From Luteolibacter sp. Y139 (lineage in GTDB: Bacteria; Verrucomicrobiota; Verrucomicrobiia; Verrucomicrobiales; Akkermansiaceae), in contig NZ_JBBUKT010000017.1 in NCBI RefSeq assembly GCF_038066715.1, positions 1 to 64,000 on the forward strand: DNA of 64,000 nt, read 5' to 3'. The position numbers were made by a program, and so were the translations under genes. A model generated the notes under the pieces. It ran no database searches. It was not told the DNA's origin and worked only from the letters and a program-made list of their open reading frames with translations. The number at the start of each line of letters is the position of its first letter. The stretch's first letter is position 1. Below, one piece after another: positions 43,153-53,800 of this stretch.

Positions 43153-46100
43153 TTGCTCCCTTGGGTATTCCCGACGCCCACGATCCGAACCCGTTTCCTT
43201 TCCGCCTTGAGAGTCCTGCTGCCGATCTGCTCGTTTTCCATTCTCGCGCTTCCCACTCTCCTGAGTGCGGAACCTGCCACGGTCGACTTTAGCAAGGACG
43301 TCCGCCCCATTCTCTCGAATCGCTGCTTCAAATGCCACGGCCCCGATGAAGGCGCGCGCAAGGGCAAGCTCCGCCTCGATCTCAAGGAAGCCGCGCTCGG
43401 CGCCGGCGAATCCGGCAAGACCACGATCGTCCCCCACAAGCCGGACGAAAGCGAACTCGTGAAGCGCCTCCACTCCACCGATCCGGAGGACATCATGCCG
43501 CCCGCGAGCGCGAAGATGGAAATGCCGGAAAGCGAGCGCGAGATCCTGCGTCAATGGATCGCCCAAGGTGCGGAATACAAGGATCACTGGGCCTTCGTCC
43601 CACCGGTCAAAGTCACCCTTCCAGCCGGCGACACCAAACCAGCAATCGATCAGCTGGTGCAGAAGCGTCTAACAGCCGAGCACCTCAAGCCCTCTCCGGA
43701 AGCTGGCAAATACCAGCTCATCCGCCGCGTCTCGCTCGACCTCACCGGCCTGCCGCCATCGCCGGAGGAAACGCACGCCTTCGTCAACGACACCGCGCCC
43801 GATGCCTACGACAAACTCGTCGATCGCCTGCTCGCCTCCCCTGCCTATGGCGAACGCTGGGCACGCCGCTGGATGGACCTCGCCCGCTACGCCGACACCA
43901 ATGGCTACGAGAAGGACCGCGAACGCAGCATCTGGCCATGGCGCGATTGGGTGATCCGCTCGCTCAATGACGACATGCCCTTCGATCAGTTCACGATCCG
44001 GCAACTCGCCGGTGACATGCTGCCCGGGGCTACTCCTGACGACATCGTCGCCACCGGCTTTCACCGGAATACGATGCTCAATGAAGAAGGCGGCATCGAC
44101 CCACTCGAGTTCCGCTATCACGCGATGACCGACCGCGTGGCCACCACCGGCATCACCTGGCTCGGCATGACCGTGGGCTGCGCGCAGTGTCACACGCACA
44201 AATACGACCCCATCCTGCACCGGGAGTATTTCCAGCTGATGGCCTTCATGGATAACACGGAGGAGATCCGCTACGACTTGCCGGACCCCACCTTGGCCGA
44301 GCGGCAGTCAAAGCGGGACCGCGAAGTCGCTGACCTCATCGCCGCGCTTCCGGAAAAGTGGCCATCACCTCCCCCACCCGCTCCCACGCTCACCTCCGTC
44401 ACCAGCGAGTCCGGTGAAGTGGCGAAGATCCTTCCCGATCAATCCGCCCTCTTCTCCACACCCGGCGCTGCCAAGGACACCTACACGCTCTGCTTCGATG
44501 CGAAGGGCGGCACGATCGATCGCATCCGCTTGGATGCCCTGGCGGATGCCGGTATTGTTTCCGGTGGGCCCGGAAGGACTGGCCACGGGAATTTCGTGCT
44601 GAGCGAAATCGAAGTCTACACCCGCCCGAATCGACCGAATGCCGAATGGCAGCGCGTCGAACTCGCCAGCGCAAGCGCCGCCGTCGAACAACCCGGTTAC
44701 CCCGTGTCCGCCGCCATCGATGGCAAACGCGAGACCGGCTGGGCAGTTCAGAAAGACGGCGTGCCTCTCAAGACGGACAAGGATGCCACCTTCACCTTCA
44801 AGACCCCCGTCGATACCCATCGCACCCCTCACTTCATGGTGAAGCTGGTGCAGGACTACGGCAGCTCCCACACCATCGGTCGGCCTAGGATCTCGGTCAG
44901 CGGACCGGATGACAAGAAGCCCGAAAACAAGGACGCTGTTAGACTCGCCTATGACGCATGGCTGGATCGCACCCGTGACGCCACCGTGCCGTGGACAGTG
45001 CTGGAGCCCGTGAAGATGGATTCGAATGAACCCATCCTCACGCTGGAAAAGGACAAGTCCGTCTTCGTCTCCGGCGACACCACCAAGGACGACCGTTTCG
45101 TCCTCACCTTTAAGGATTTCCCAGCCGGTGCTTCCTCCATCCGGTTGGAAGCGCTCGCCGACAAGCGGCAGCCCGCCTACGGCCCCGGCAAGACCTACTA
45201 TGAAGGCCCGAGCGGTGATTTCCTGCTCTACCGCATCATCGTGAAAGCCGACGGCCAGGAGCTGAAGATCGCCTCCGCCAGCGCGAGCAACAGCAGCAAT
45301 CCACAGCTCGCCATCGATGAAGACGACCTCACCGGCTGGGGACCCGCCGGCCGCTTCGGCGAGAATTGCCAGGCCGTCTTCAATCTCGCCGAGCCCCTGC
45401 CCCGTGCCCGCGAACTCACCGTGGAGTTGCGGATGGGCCGCCACTACGCCGCCACCCTCGGCAAGTTCCGCCTCTCCGCCACCGATGAACCAGCCAAGGC
45501 GCCCTCCCAAGTCCTCCCCCACGATCTGGAAGAAGTCCTCGTCACCGGCGACAAGCGCAAGATCGATGCCGCACGCCCCGAGCTCTTCCGCCAGTTCCTG
45601 CTCAATGCACCGGAGCTGACAAACGAAACCAACGCCATCCGCGAGCTGCTGAAGCCGCTCTCCACCACCTCCACCCTCGCGATGGCCGAGCGCGATCCAC
45701 AGCACCCGCGCAAGACCTTCCGCCACAATCGCGGCGAGTTCACCCAGCCCGCGGAACCCGTCTCGCCGAACGTGCCCGCCTTCCTCCCACCTATGGACCC
45801 GAAGGAGCCGAAGAACCGCCTCGGCTTCGCCCGCTGGCTGGTCTCCCGGGGCCATCCGCTCACCGCGCGCGTCACCGTGAATCGCCAGTGGCAGGCATTC
45901 TTCGGCATCGGTCTCGTGAAGACCCTCGAGGACTTCGGCTTCCAGGGAGAGATGCCTAGCAATCAGGAGCTGCTCGATTGGCTCGCCGTGGACTTCATGG
46001 AAAACGGCTGGTCCATGAAACGGCTCCACCGCCAGATCGTCACCAGCGCGACTTACAAGCAAAGCTCCAAGGTCACACCCGAGCTGTTAGAAAAGGACCC

Positions 46101-46725
46101 ACAGAACCGCCTGCTCGCCCGCGGCCCGCGCACCCGGGTGGAGGCTGAGATGGTGCGGGACATCGTCCTCAGCTCCGCCGACCTGCTTTCTCACAAGATG
46201 TATGGCCCCTCCGTCCGGCCACCCCAGCCGAATAGCGTCACCGAAGGCGCCTACGGCGGCATGTCCTGGGACGTCAGCCAGGGCGAGGATCGCTACCGCC
46301 GCGCGCTCTACACCTTCGCGAAGCGCTCGGCTCCCTTCGCCACCTCCATCACCTTCGACGCCCCCACCGGCGAAGCCTGCATCGCCCGCCGCGAAATGGC
46401 GAATAGCCCGCTACAGTCACTGGTGCTCCTCAATGACGAGGTCTTCTACGAAGCCGCCCAAGTGCTCGGCAAGAAAGTCGCCGCACTCCAGGGCACGCAT
46501 GCGGACAAGGTCACCTACATCTTCGAGCGCTGCCTCACCCGCCCGCCCGAGGCCAGCGAGACGGACATGCTCGTCACCTTCTACAACGGCCAAGTCGAAC
46601 GCTTGAAGAAAGGCGAACTGAAGACCGCCGAACTCATGCCCGCCGGCTCCACCGACGACGAAGCCGCATGGATGATGACCGCCCGCATCCTCCTCAATCT
46701 CGACGAAACCATCACCCGGAACTGA
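43153..46725 (+). CDS. PSCyt1-DUF1549-DUF1553 cytochrome-like protein
   Basis: A 1190-aa exported protein of the Planctomycetes/Verrucomicrobia type. After a signal peptide (LLPICSFSILALPTLLSAEP) comes a PSCyt1 domain with heme motif CFKCH, then DUF1549 (YGERWARRWMDLARYADTNG, MTVGCAQCHTHKYDPILHRE with a second CxxCH), two discoidin/carbohydrate-binding-like regions (about 430-580 and 640-780), and DUF1553 (LTARVTVNRQWQAFFGIGLV, TYKQSSKVTPE). A heme-linked role in polysaccharide breakdown is inferred for such pairs. Start TTG 43153 has GAAAGG in front. The DUF1501 gene follows after four bases. Confidence 0.9.
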   Translation: MLPWVFPTPTIRTRFLSALRVLLPICSFSILALPTLLSAEPATVDFSKDVRPILSNRCFKCHGPDEGARKGKLRLDLKEAALGAGESGKTTIVPHKPDESELVKRLHSTDPEDIMPPASAKMEMPESEREILRQWIAQGAEYKDHWAFVPPVKVTLPAGDTKPAIDQLVQKRLTAEHLKPSPEAGKYQLIRRVSLDLTGLPPSPEETHAFVNDTAPDAYDKLVDRLLASPAYGERWARRWMDLARYADTNGYEKDRERSIWPWRDWVIRSLNDDMPFDQFTIRQLAGDMLPGATPDDIVATGFHRNTMLNEEGGIDPLEFRYHAMTDRVATTGITWLGMTVGCAQCHTHKYDPILHREYFQLMAFMDNTEEIRYDLPDPTLAERQSKRDREVADLIAALPEKWPSPPPPAPTLTSVTSESGEVAKILPDQSALFSTPGAAKDTYTLCFDAKGGTIDRIRLDALADAGIVSGGPGRTGHGNFVLSEIEVYTRPNRPNAEWQRVELASASAAVEQPGYPVSAAIDGKRETGWAVQKDGVPLKTDKDATFTFKTPVDTHRTPHFMVKLVQDYGSSHTIGRPRISVSGPDDKKPENKDAVRLAYDAWLDRTRDATVPWTVLEPVKMDSNEPILTLEKDKSVFVSGDTTKDDRFVLTFKDFPAGASSIRLEALADKRQPAYGPGKTYYEGPSGDFLLYRIIVKADGQELKIASASASNSSNPQLAIDEDDLTGWGPAGRFGENCQAVFNLAEPLPRARELTVELRMGRHYAATLGKFRLSATDEPAKAPSQVLPHDLEEVLVTGDKRKIDAARPELFRQFLLNAPELTNETNAIRELLKPLSTTSTLAMAERDPQHPRKTFRHNRGEFTQPAEPVSPNVPAFLPPMDPKEPKNRLGFARWLVSRGHPLTARVTVNRQWQAFFGIGLVKTLEDFGFQGEMPSNQELLDWLAVDFMENGWSMKRLHRQIVTSATYKQSSKVTPELLEKDPQNRLLARGPRTRVEAEMVRDIVLSSADLLSHKMYGPSVRPPQPNSVTEGAYGGMSWDVSQGEDRYRRALYTFAKRSAPFATSITFDAPTGEACIARREMANSPLQSLVLLNDEVFYEAAQVLGKKVAALQGTHADKVTYIFERCLTRPPEASETDMLVTFYNGQVERLKKGELKTAELMPAGSTDDEAAWMMTARILLNLDETITRN

Positions 46726-46729
46726 TCCG

Positions 46730-48190
46730 ATGAACTGCCACAATTCCCTCTTCGCGAGACAGCATCTCCCGGGCAATGACGTCAGCCGCCGTTGGTTCCT
46801 CAGGGAATGCGGCCTCGGCGTCGGCAAGATCGGCCTCGCCTCGCTGTTAGGCGACGCACTCTTCCAAAGCGCCGCAGCCGCCACCACTGCAGCCACCTCA
46901 CCCATCGGCGCGAACTACCCCGGCAAGGCCAAGTCGGTGATCCACCTCTTCATGGCCGGCGCGCCATCCCAGCTCGATCTCTTCGACCCGAAGCCAGAGC
47001 TCGCGAAGCTCGATGGCAAGCCCCTCCCGCCCTCCGTCACCAGCGGCCAGCGCCTCGCCTTCATCCGCCCGGATGCCGCGGTCATGTCATCGCGCTTCAA
47101 GTTCGCCCAGCACGGCCAGAGCGGCGCATGGATCAGCGAGCTGCTCCCCTACACCGCGAAGATCGCCGATGACCTCTGCTTCGTGAAATCGGTCAAGACC
47201 GACCAATTCAACCACGCCCCCGCGCAGATCTTCTTCAATACCGGCTTCCTCCAGCCCGGCCGCCCCAGCATCGGCTCATGGGTCACCTACGGCCTCGGCT
47301 CGATGAACAACAACCTGCCCGCCTTCGTCGTCCTCAGCACCGGCGCAGGTGTCAGCGGTGGCGCGGCGAATTGGTCCAGCGGCTTCCTGCCCACCGTCTA
47401 CTCGGGCGTGCGCTTTCGCAATTCCGGCGACCCGATCCTCAATACCGCCAGCCCCCGCGGCGTGGATGACAAGCTCCAGCGCGACACCATCGACGTCGTC
47501 TCACAGCTCAATCGCCTGCAACTCGCCAGCGTCAGTGATCCCGAGATCTCCACCCGCATCGCCGCGCACGAGATGGCTTTCCGTCTCCAACACAGCGCCC
47601 CGGAACTCACCGATCTCTCCGGCGAGAGCGAGGCCACGCTGAAGCTCTACGGCATCGATGACATCAAGAAGCCATCCTACGCACGCGCCTGCCTGCTCGC
47701 ACGCCGCATGGTCGAGCGCGGCGTGCGCTTCATCAATATCTACCACGAGGGCTGGGACGCCCACTCCGACCTCGCGGGCAATCACGGCAGCATGTGCAAG
47801 GCCACCGACCAGGCCAGCGCCGCCCTCGTCACCGATCTCAAGCAACGCGGCCTGTTAGACGAAACCCTCGTCGTCTGGGGTGGTGAATTCGGCCGCACCC
47901 CGATGGTCGAGACCAATCCTACTCTAGGTCGCGCCCTCGGCCGCGACCACCACCCCTCCGCCTTCACCGTCTGGATGGCCGGTGGCGGCATCAAGCCCGG
48001 CCTCAGCTACGGAGAGACCGATGACCTCGGCTACCAGGTCGTCGACAAGCCCGTCCACGTCCACGACCTGCAGGCCACCATGCTCCACTGCCTCGGCATC
48101 GATCATGAGCGCCTCACCTACTTCTACGCCGGCCGCCACTTCCGCCTCACGGATGTCCATGGCCACGTGGTGAAGGACCTGATGGCGTGA
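46730..48190 (+). CDS. DUF1501 (sulfatase-like) Tat-exported protein
   Basis: A 486-aa DUF1501 protein, an alkaline phosphatase/sulfatase-fold relative that usually follows a DUF1549/DUF1553 gene. The Tat signal is SRRWFLRECG at residues 19-28. Conserved segments are SVIHLFMAGAPSQLDLFDPK, FVKSVKTDQFNHAPAQIFFN, YHEGWDAHSDLAGNHGSMCK and VVWGGEFGRTPMVETNP. It starts four bases after the upstream stop, so it is co-translated. Predicted periplasmic; substrate unknown. Confidence 0.92.
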   Translation: MNCHNSLFARQHLPGNDVSRRWFLRECGLGVGKIGLASLLGDALFQSAAAATTAATSPIGANYPGKAKSVIHLFMAGAPSQLDLFDPKPELAKLDGKPLPPSVTSGQRLAFIRPDAAVMSSRFKFAQHGQSGAWISELLPYTAKIADDLCFVKSVKTDQFNHAPAQIFFNTGFLQPGRPSIGSWVTYGLGSMNNNLPAFVVLSTGAGVSGGAANWSSGFLPTVYSGVRFRNSGDPILNTASPRGVDDKLQRDTIDVVSQLNRLQLASVSDPEISTRIAAHEMAFRLQHSAPELTDLSGESEATLKLYGIDDIKKPSYARACLLARRMVERGVRFINIYHEGWDAHSDLAGNHGSMCKATDQASAALVTDLKQRGLLDETLVVWGGEFGRTPMVETNPTLGRALGRDHHPSAFTVWMAGGGIKPGLSYGETDDLGYQVVDKPVHVHDLQATMLHCLGIDHERLTYFYAGRHFRLTDVHGHVVKDLMA

Positions 48191-48396
48191 TGCGGATTCG
48201 CCTCCTTGCAGGCATCCGGTATTCACCCGAACACCATGAGCGTGAGTGATTTGTCACGCCCGGGACTGGCGCGCGCCTTGCTTCTCGCGTGCCGGACCTG
48301 CATGGTCCACCGGTCTCGTTTCAGGGCGGCCCCCGTCGTCAGGAACGCGACCTCAGCCATTGCCGTTTCTCCCCCAAGCACGTCCTTGGGCCCCCG

Positions 48397-50874
48397 ATGC
48401 GGGGAGCGGGTTCTCGAATCTTCGAACCTCGCCGCATCGTGTCGCTATCCAGCCTCCCGCACCGCCTTCGCTTCATCGGCCTCCTCCTTGTCTGGCTGAC
48501 CGGAATCGCCCTCTCACAGGATCCCGCCTATAATCCCCCTGCCGGCTACTACTCCTCCACAACCGGCCTGACCGGCACGGCACTGAAGTCGGAGCTGAAT
48601 CAAATCATCCGCTCCCACACGGTGATCCCCTACACCGGTTCCGGCACCGATGTGTGGGACGCGCTCAAGGTCCTCGACGAGGATCCGAACAACAGCTCGA
48701 ACGTCATCCTGGTCTACAGCGGCGCGAGCTGGCCGAAGTCCGACACCAATGGCGACGGCAACACCGGCACCAGCGCCTCATGGGAACGCGAGCACTGCTG
48801 GCCGAAGTCCTTCGGCGTCGAGGACACCGGCCCCGATACCTCCGACCTCTTCAATCTCCGCTCCTGCCGCCGCTCGGTGAACGCATCGCGTGGCAACCGG
48901 ATCTACGATCAAGCCAATCCCGGCTCCACCGCTCCACCGAATTGCCCGGAGTGCCTCTACGATCCCGATGGAACCCAAGGCGAAATCTGGACGCCGCGCC
49001 CTTCGGAAAAGGGCGACCTCGCACGCGCCATCTTCTACATGGCCGTCCGCTACGATGGCCGCGACACCGGCACGGTTGATCTGGAGCTCGCCAACATCGC
49101 GAACGTGAACAACGGCGTTTTCGGCAATCTCGCCACCCTCATCACGTGGAATCAGGCAGACCCCGTCAGCGAAACGGAGCGCCGCAGAAATCATCTCATC
49201 TACACCCAGTTCCAGCACAACCGGAACCCCTTCATCGATCACCCTGAAATGGTCGCCCAGGTCTTCGGCTCGGCGCCCGTATCGCCGGTGCTCACCATCA
49301 CCATGACGCCTCCGTCCTTGAACGAAGGAGCCACTGGCTCCGGCACCGTGAGCATTCCCGCTGCGGTTGGCTCACCCGTCATCGTGACGCTTTCAAAGAT
49401 CGGTGATGCCACCAATACCGAGCTCTCCATTCCACCTTCGGTCACGATTCCCACCGGCCTCACTTCCATCGGCTTCACGGCAAACGCGCTCATCGATGGA
49501 GTGTTCGACAGCGACAAGTCGGTTTCCGTGAAAGCAGAGGCCGCAGGCTACGATACCGGCCTGACCGCGGTGACCATCGTGAATGTGGATCCGCCATCGG
49601 GAGGTGGCTCGTCCTCCACGCTCATCACCGGTCCCGGACACTACGAGCAGAACTTCAATTCACTGCCCGACACCGGTTCGCCCACATGGACGGACAACCA
49701 AACCATCGAAAGCTGGTATGCCCAGCGCTCCGGCAATGGCACCACCATCGTCGCGAATAGCGGCTCGGGCACGGCGGGCGCTCTCTACAGCTATGGCACC
49801 TCGGCCGCCGACCGCGCCCTGGGTTCTCTCGGATCCGCCAATGCCGCAGCCGGCAGCTTCGCCTGGGGCGTCACCTTCCGGAATGGGACCAGTTCCACCG
49901 TCACGCTAACCACGCTCGCCTACACCGGCGAACAGTGGCGAAACGGTGGCGCCGGCGCCGCCCAGGCCATCACCTTCTCCTACCAGAAAGGCTCAACGGC
50001 AGTCACGAGCCTGACTCCCACCAGCGACACCGGCTGGACTTCACTCAGTGCCCTCACCTTCACCTCGCCCATCAATTCAGGAGCCGGCACCGCCCTGGAT
50101 GGCAATGCCGCTGCCAACTCGGTCCACCTGTCATCCAACGTGAACCTCCAGCTCGCCCCTGGTGAATGGATCACCTTCCGCTGGCGCGATATCGACCACG
50201 CCAGTACGGACCACGGCCTCGCCATCGACGACTTCCGCCTCGATTGGCAGCTCCCTCCACCACCGGTCATCACCAGCACGCTCGCCGCCTCCGGCCAAGT
50301 CGGCACCCCCTTCAGCTACACCATCACCGCCAGCCAGAGCCCGACCTTCTTCGAGACCGAGTCACTGCCTGATGGCCTCTCGCTGAATGGCTCGACCGGC
50401 GTCATCTCCGGCACTCCCACCGAAGCCGGAGTTCACGAGGTCGACATCCTCGCCGGCAACGACGGTGGCGTGGACGTGAAGACGCTGGTGCTCACCTTCA
50501 ACAGCGCAGGCACTACCTTTGCCAGCTGGAGTGGAGGTGCGACACCCACCGATGATCTGATCCTCGCCTATGGCGTCGGCGGAGCATCCAGTCCGCAGGC
50601 CAGCAGCGTCTCCCCGGTCCTGACGACCGACTCCGGCGATCTCGTGCTCACCGCGATCGTGCGCGTGGATGATCCTCACTTGAGCGTGATCGGAGAAGCG
50701 GTCACCCATCTCGCCAACTTCAGCACTCCGGGCTTGATCACCATCGTCAGCCCCACGACTGCCGGCGTGTCTCAAAGCGGTGTCCCCTCCGGCTGTGAGC
50801 GCCGCCAATACCGGATCGCGACCACTGGCGCGGCGCGGCGCTTCATCCGCCTCCGCGTCGAACTCGCGAACTAG
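48397..50874 (+). CDS. Exported endonuclease I-like nuclease with C-terminal repeats
   Basis: An approximately 825-aa secreted protein. After a signal peptide (LRFIGLLLVWLTGIALS) comes an endonuclease I (EndA/NucM) domain: SHTVIPYTGSGTDVWDALKV, the catalytic core WEREHCWPKSFG, and DLFNLRSCRRSVNASRGNR. The remainder contains Calx-beta/Ig-like strands, a discoidin-like region (residues about 450-620) and a putative-Ig (PVITSTLAASGQVGTPFSYT) domain, the style of Verrucomicrobiota exoenzymes. It degrades extracellular DNA or RNA. ATG 48397 or GTG 48438 could be the start; the frame is open from 48289. Confidence 0.85.
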   Translation: MRGAGSRIFEPRRIVSLSSLPHRLRFIGLLLVWLTGIALSQDPAYNPPAGYYSSTTGLTGTALKSELNQIIRSHTVIPYTGSGTDVWDALKVLDEDPNNSSNVILVYSGASWPKSDTNGDGNTGTSASWEREHCWPKSFGVEDTGPDTSDLFNLRSCRRSVNASRGNRIYDQANPGSTAPPNCPECLYDPDGTQGEIWTPRPSEKGDLARAIFYMAVRYDGRDTGTVDLELANIANVNNGVFGNLATLITWNQADPVSETERRRNHLIYTQFQHNRNPFIDHPEMVAQVFGSAPVSPVLTITMTPPSLNEGATGSGTVSIPAAVGSPVIVTLSKIGDATNTELSIPPSVTIPTGLTSIGFTANALIDGVFDSDKSVSVKAEAAGYDTGLTAVTIVNVDPPSGGGSSSTLITGPGHYEQNFNSLPDTGSPTWTDNQTIESWYAQRSGNGTTIVANSGSGTAGALYSYGTSAADRALGSLGSANAAAGSFAWGVTFRNGTSSTVTLTTLAYTGEQWRNGGAGAAQAITFSYQKGSTAVTSLTPTSDTGWTSLSALTFTSPINSGAGTALDGNAAANSVHLSSNVNLQLAPGEWITFRWRDIDHASTDHGLAIDDFRLDWQLPPPPVITSTLAASGQVGTPFSYTITASQSPTFFETESLPDGLSLNGSTGVISGTPTEAGVHEVDILAGNDGGVDVKTLVLTFNSAGTTFASWSGGATPTDDLILAYGVGGASSPQASSVSPVLTTDSGDLVLTAIVRVDDPHLSVIGEAVTHLANFSTPGLITIVSPTTAGVSQSGVPSGCERRQYRIATTGAARRFIRLRVELAN

Positions 50875-50896
50875 CAGGACCGGCGTGCTGCCCCTG

Positions 50897-53800
50897 TCAC
50901 CACGGGGGCAGCTTGCTCACCCTCTGCTGAAGTGCGGCCTCCGGCACCATCCAGATCGCAGGCATCGTCACCGTCTTCTCCCCGGCAAGAAAAACGAGAT
51001 ACTGGTCCTTCCACTTCCCAAGCACCCGCACGTTGTAGCTGCCCTCCTTGATCACCTCGTTCGCGGTCGGATAACGGTATTTCTCTCCCGACTTCCTTTG
51101 CTCGGGAGGAACCCGGAGCGCGAACATCTTGCGATTCATCAGCGGATCTTCGACCGGCGTGGCGACCACTGGCACCGTGCGGAATTTTCCCGTCCTGCTC
51201 GGCTGGGTCAGCCATGCCGCGCGGAAGTCCATGGCCGCATTCGCATCCTTCACCAGCGCAATCGCCGCCGGCACCTCGCCGTCGAACGGATCCTCGGTGA
51301 TGAAGACCTTGTTGCTACCCGCGGTCAAATTCCGGTGCGTGAGGAATAGCGGATGGTAATGGCCATACCATTCATTCCGGGCCTTGCCCCTTTCGGAGGC
51401 GGTCAGGGCCGCCCAGCTGTTAGAGTCCCACGAGAAAGCGGCTGCCTTGCTCAAGGTGGGATCGATGTAGTCGGCTTCGATGCCCGAAATGAGAACCAGC
51501 CGTTGGTCCCCCACGTCAATCTGGTCGATCCAGGTATGCGGATGATCGAGAGGCATCTGCGCCGGCTTGCGCTGGGTGGAAACCAGCGTGTCGGTGATCT
51601 TTTCTCCCGTGACGGCGACCACGGAGCTGGCGTCGAATCGCACATTGCCGATTTGCGGCTGCCACTGGTCAGCCACGGAAAGATAGAGCACATCTCCCCG
51701 AGTCCGGAAACCCATCGCGATCACATTCGGCAGCGGCAGCTCCACGGTGGAAACCCTCAGGCTCTGCCGGTCGATCGCATACAACCGGCCCGGGCGCGGA
51801 CACTTGAGAAAGTACGCGTGCTTTTCCCCAAGCAACACCGGCCGGACCAGCGAGGGATCGATCGGCGCAATTTGGGTGGGGGCTGCCCACTCGCTGTCCA
51901 AGTCATTCTCCTTCGGTAGCTCGATGGTTCGCACCATCCGGTCCGCCAGCTGGATCACGTGAATGACATGACGGCAGCTCGGCGGAGTCTGCTTGTTGCG
52001 CACATCGCCGCCAGCTTCGTAGTAGGTCGCGGGTAACCACAGCTGGTCGTGGTCAAGCGCAGCCTGGGTGGTGCGCGCGAATTGAGCCATGTTCCCTGCT
52101 TCCGGCAGCGTGAGCAAATGCGTGAGTGGCAGCGGGCCATCATCCGCAGGAGCGGGGCCGGACTTGGCTTCAGCCGGCACCAGCTTCGCGAAAGCCTCGG
52201 CTTCCTTGGGAGTCAGCAGGTTTTGCTCCCGGAGGTGATCCCAGATCGCAGCAAATTGCGCCGGCGTCAGGTGTTCCTTTCCTTCACGCGCTGCAGCATG
52301 GTCGATCCTCTCCAGCAGGAATTTCTCCCGCGCGGACGCTTCCATGCGCGGCCATCGCAGCAGGTCATGATACCACGCCGCCATGCGGGCGAATTCACCG
52401 GTGCTCGTAAAGTCGCCGGATGGTTTCGCGATCAGGCGATCGATCCCGCCGGGCCCGAGCAGATAGCCTTTGTTGAACACGGATTCCCATCCGGGCGCTT
52501 CCATGCAGCCGAAAAAACGACCCCACTCGCGCCGAGAATCGTCCAGAGGGGATTTCGATCGTTCGGGATCCGTGGAGACCGCCAGCATCCGCCGGAGAGA
52601 CTGAACCCGCAGAGCCCTTTCGGTCGCACAGGCTGCCTGCACCCCGGCGACTTCCAGCGGCCACGCCTTCGCGATGCCATCCATTCCAGCGAGCTTCATG
52701 GCAAAGACGCGGAAGGGATCTTCCGGGCCGCAGTCTCGCTCCGGATCGCCGCAGCGTTCGCCAAGCCAGTTGAGCAGATGGCGAAAGTCATCATGCGCTG
52801 GCTTTTGCCCGGCGATCTCCGTGAGACGGCCGAAGATCTCTTCCAATAGCCCGGCTGCATGGCGGACGTAGAAGCTGTCGCCGGAGCCCCGGGCCAGAAG
52901 ACTCCGCAGTGTGTCCATTTCACTGGCGTGGCCCTTGCAACGCTTCAAATACTCGCGGGTGAGCTGGATGATCTCCTGATCGAGTTGCTCGAACTCGCGC
53001 CCATAGCGGTCTTCAGCCAGGCAATCTTCCATCATCAGGCGGTAGAACTTCAGCTCCGCCAGCGCCTGCGCGATGATCTCATTGTAGACCGTCGACCTTG
53101 CCCCGCCCCAAGGCCGCACCTGACTGACCAGTTGCCGGTCAAGTCCGGCCACATACAGCCTCGCGCAATCGCACAACGCCAGGAACTCGGGCAGCGCGGA
53201 GGCATAGCTGAGACGCACCCCAGGATCGATCACCCGCGGATCCTTCCTCACATGATCGCAGCCGTATTTCTGCTGGATCGGCAGCCGGTCGATCGCCGCC
53301 TCGGTCATCGTCCGGAGCAGCTCCTGATCGCGGTAGCCGAGGATGTAGGAGGCATTGGCAAGATCGAAGGCATCGCGTGGGTACTTCGCTTCCAGGAACC
53401 ATCCCGCCTGTTGTGCCACGGACTTTCCTTCATCAGGTGAAGCTCCTGTTCCGCCCGCGGTTGGCACCGGATCACCCGCCTTGAGATCGAGCTTCGTTGC
53501 CAATTCCTTCCAAGCTCTCTCGGTCAAGCTTGCCAGCTCGCCGGTCTTCCCGCGCACCGTCACATCTTCACGCCGCGCCTGCGCCGGTGACGACGCCGAG
53601 AGCACCAGCGAAACGTCACCGGCCGCTTCAGTGGACATGCTTCCTTCGATCACCCACGCGGCCTTCCAGTAGGAGTCTTGGCCGGTGAGGGCATTCTCGG
53701 CCTCCAGCGGCTGCATCTGCCGCAGCGTCAGCAAGCTCACTCCGGGCTCACGCATGACCCGGCCGGGCAGCATCAGATTCACGTATCGAACCAGCTCCAG

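Noticed and set aside
44365-46062. 565-aa ORF on the minus strand
   Set aside because: Antisense to the DUF1549/DUF1553 gene, whose motifs are unmistakable. Long shadow frames are expected in high-GC DNA.
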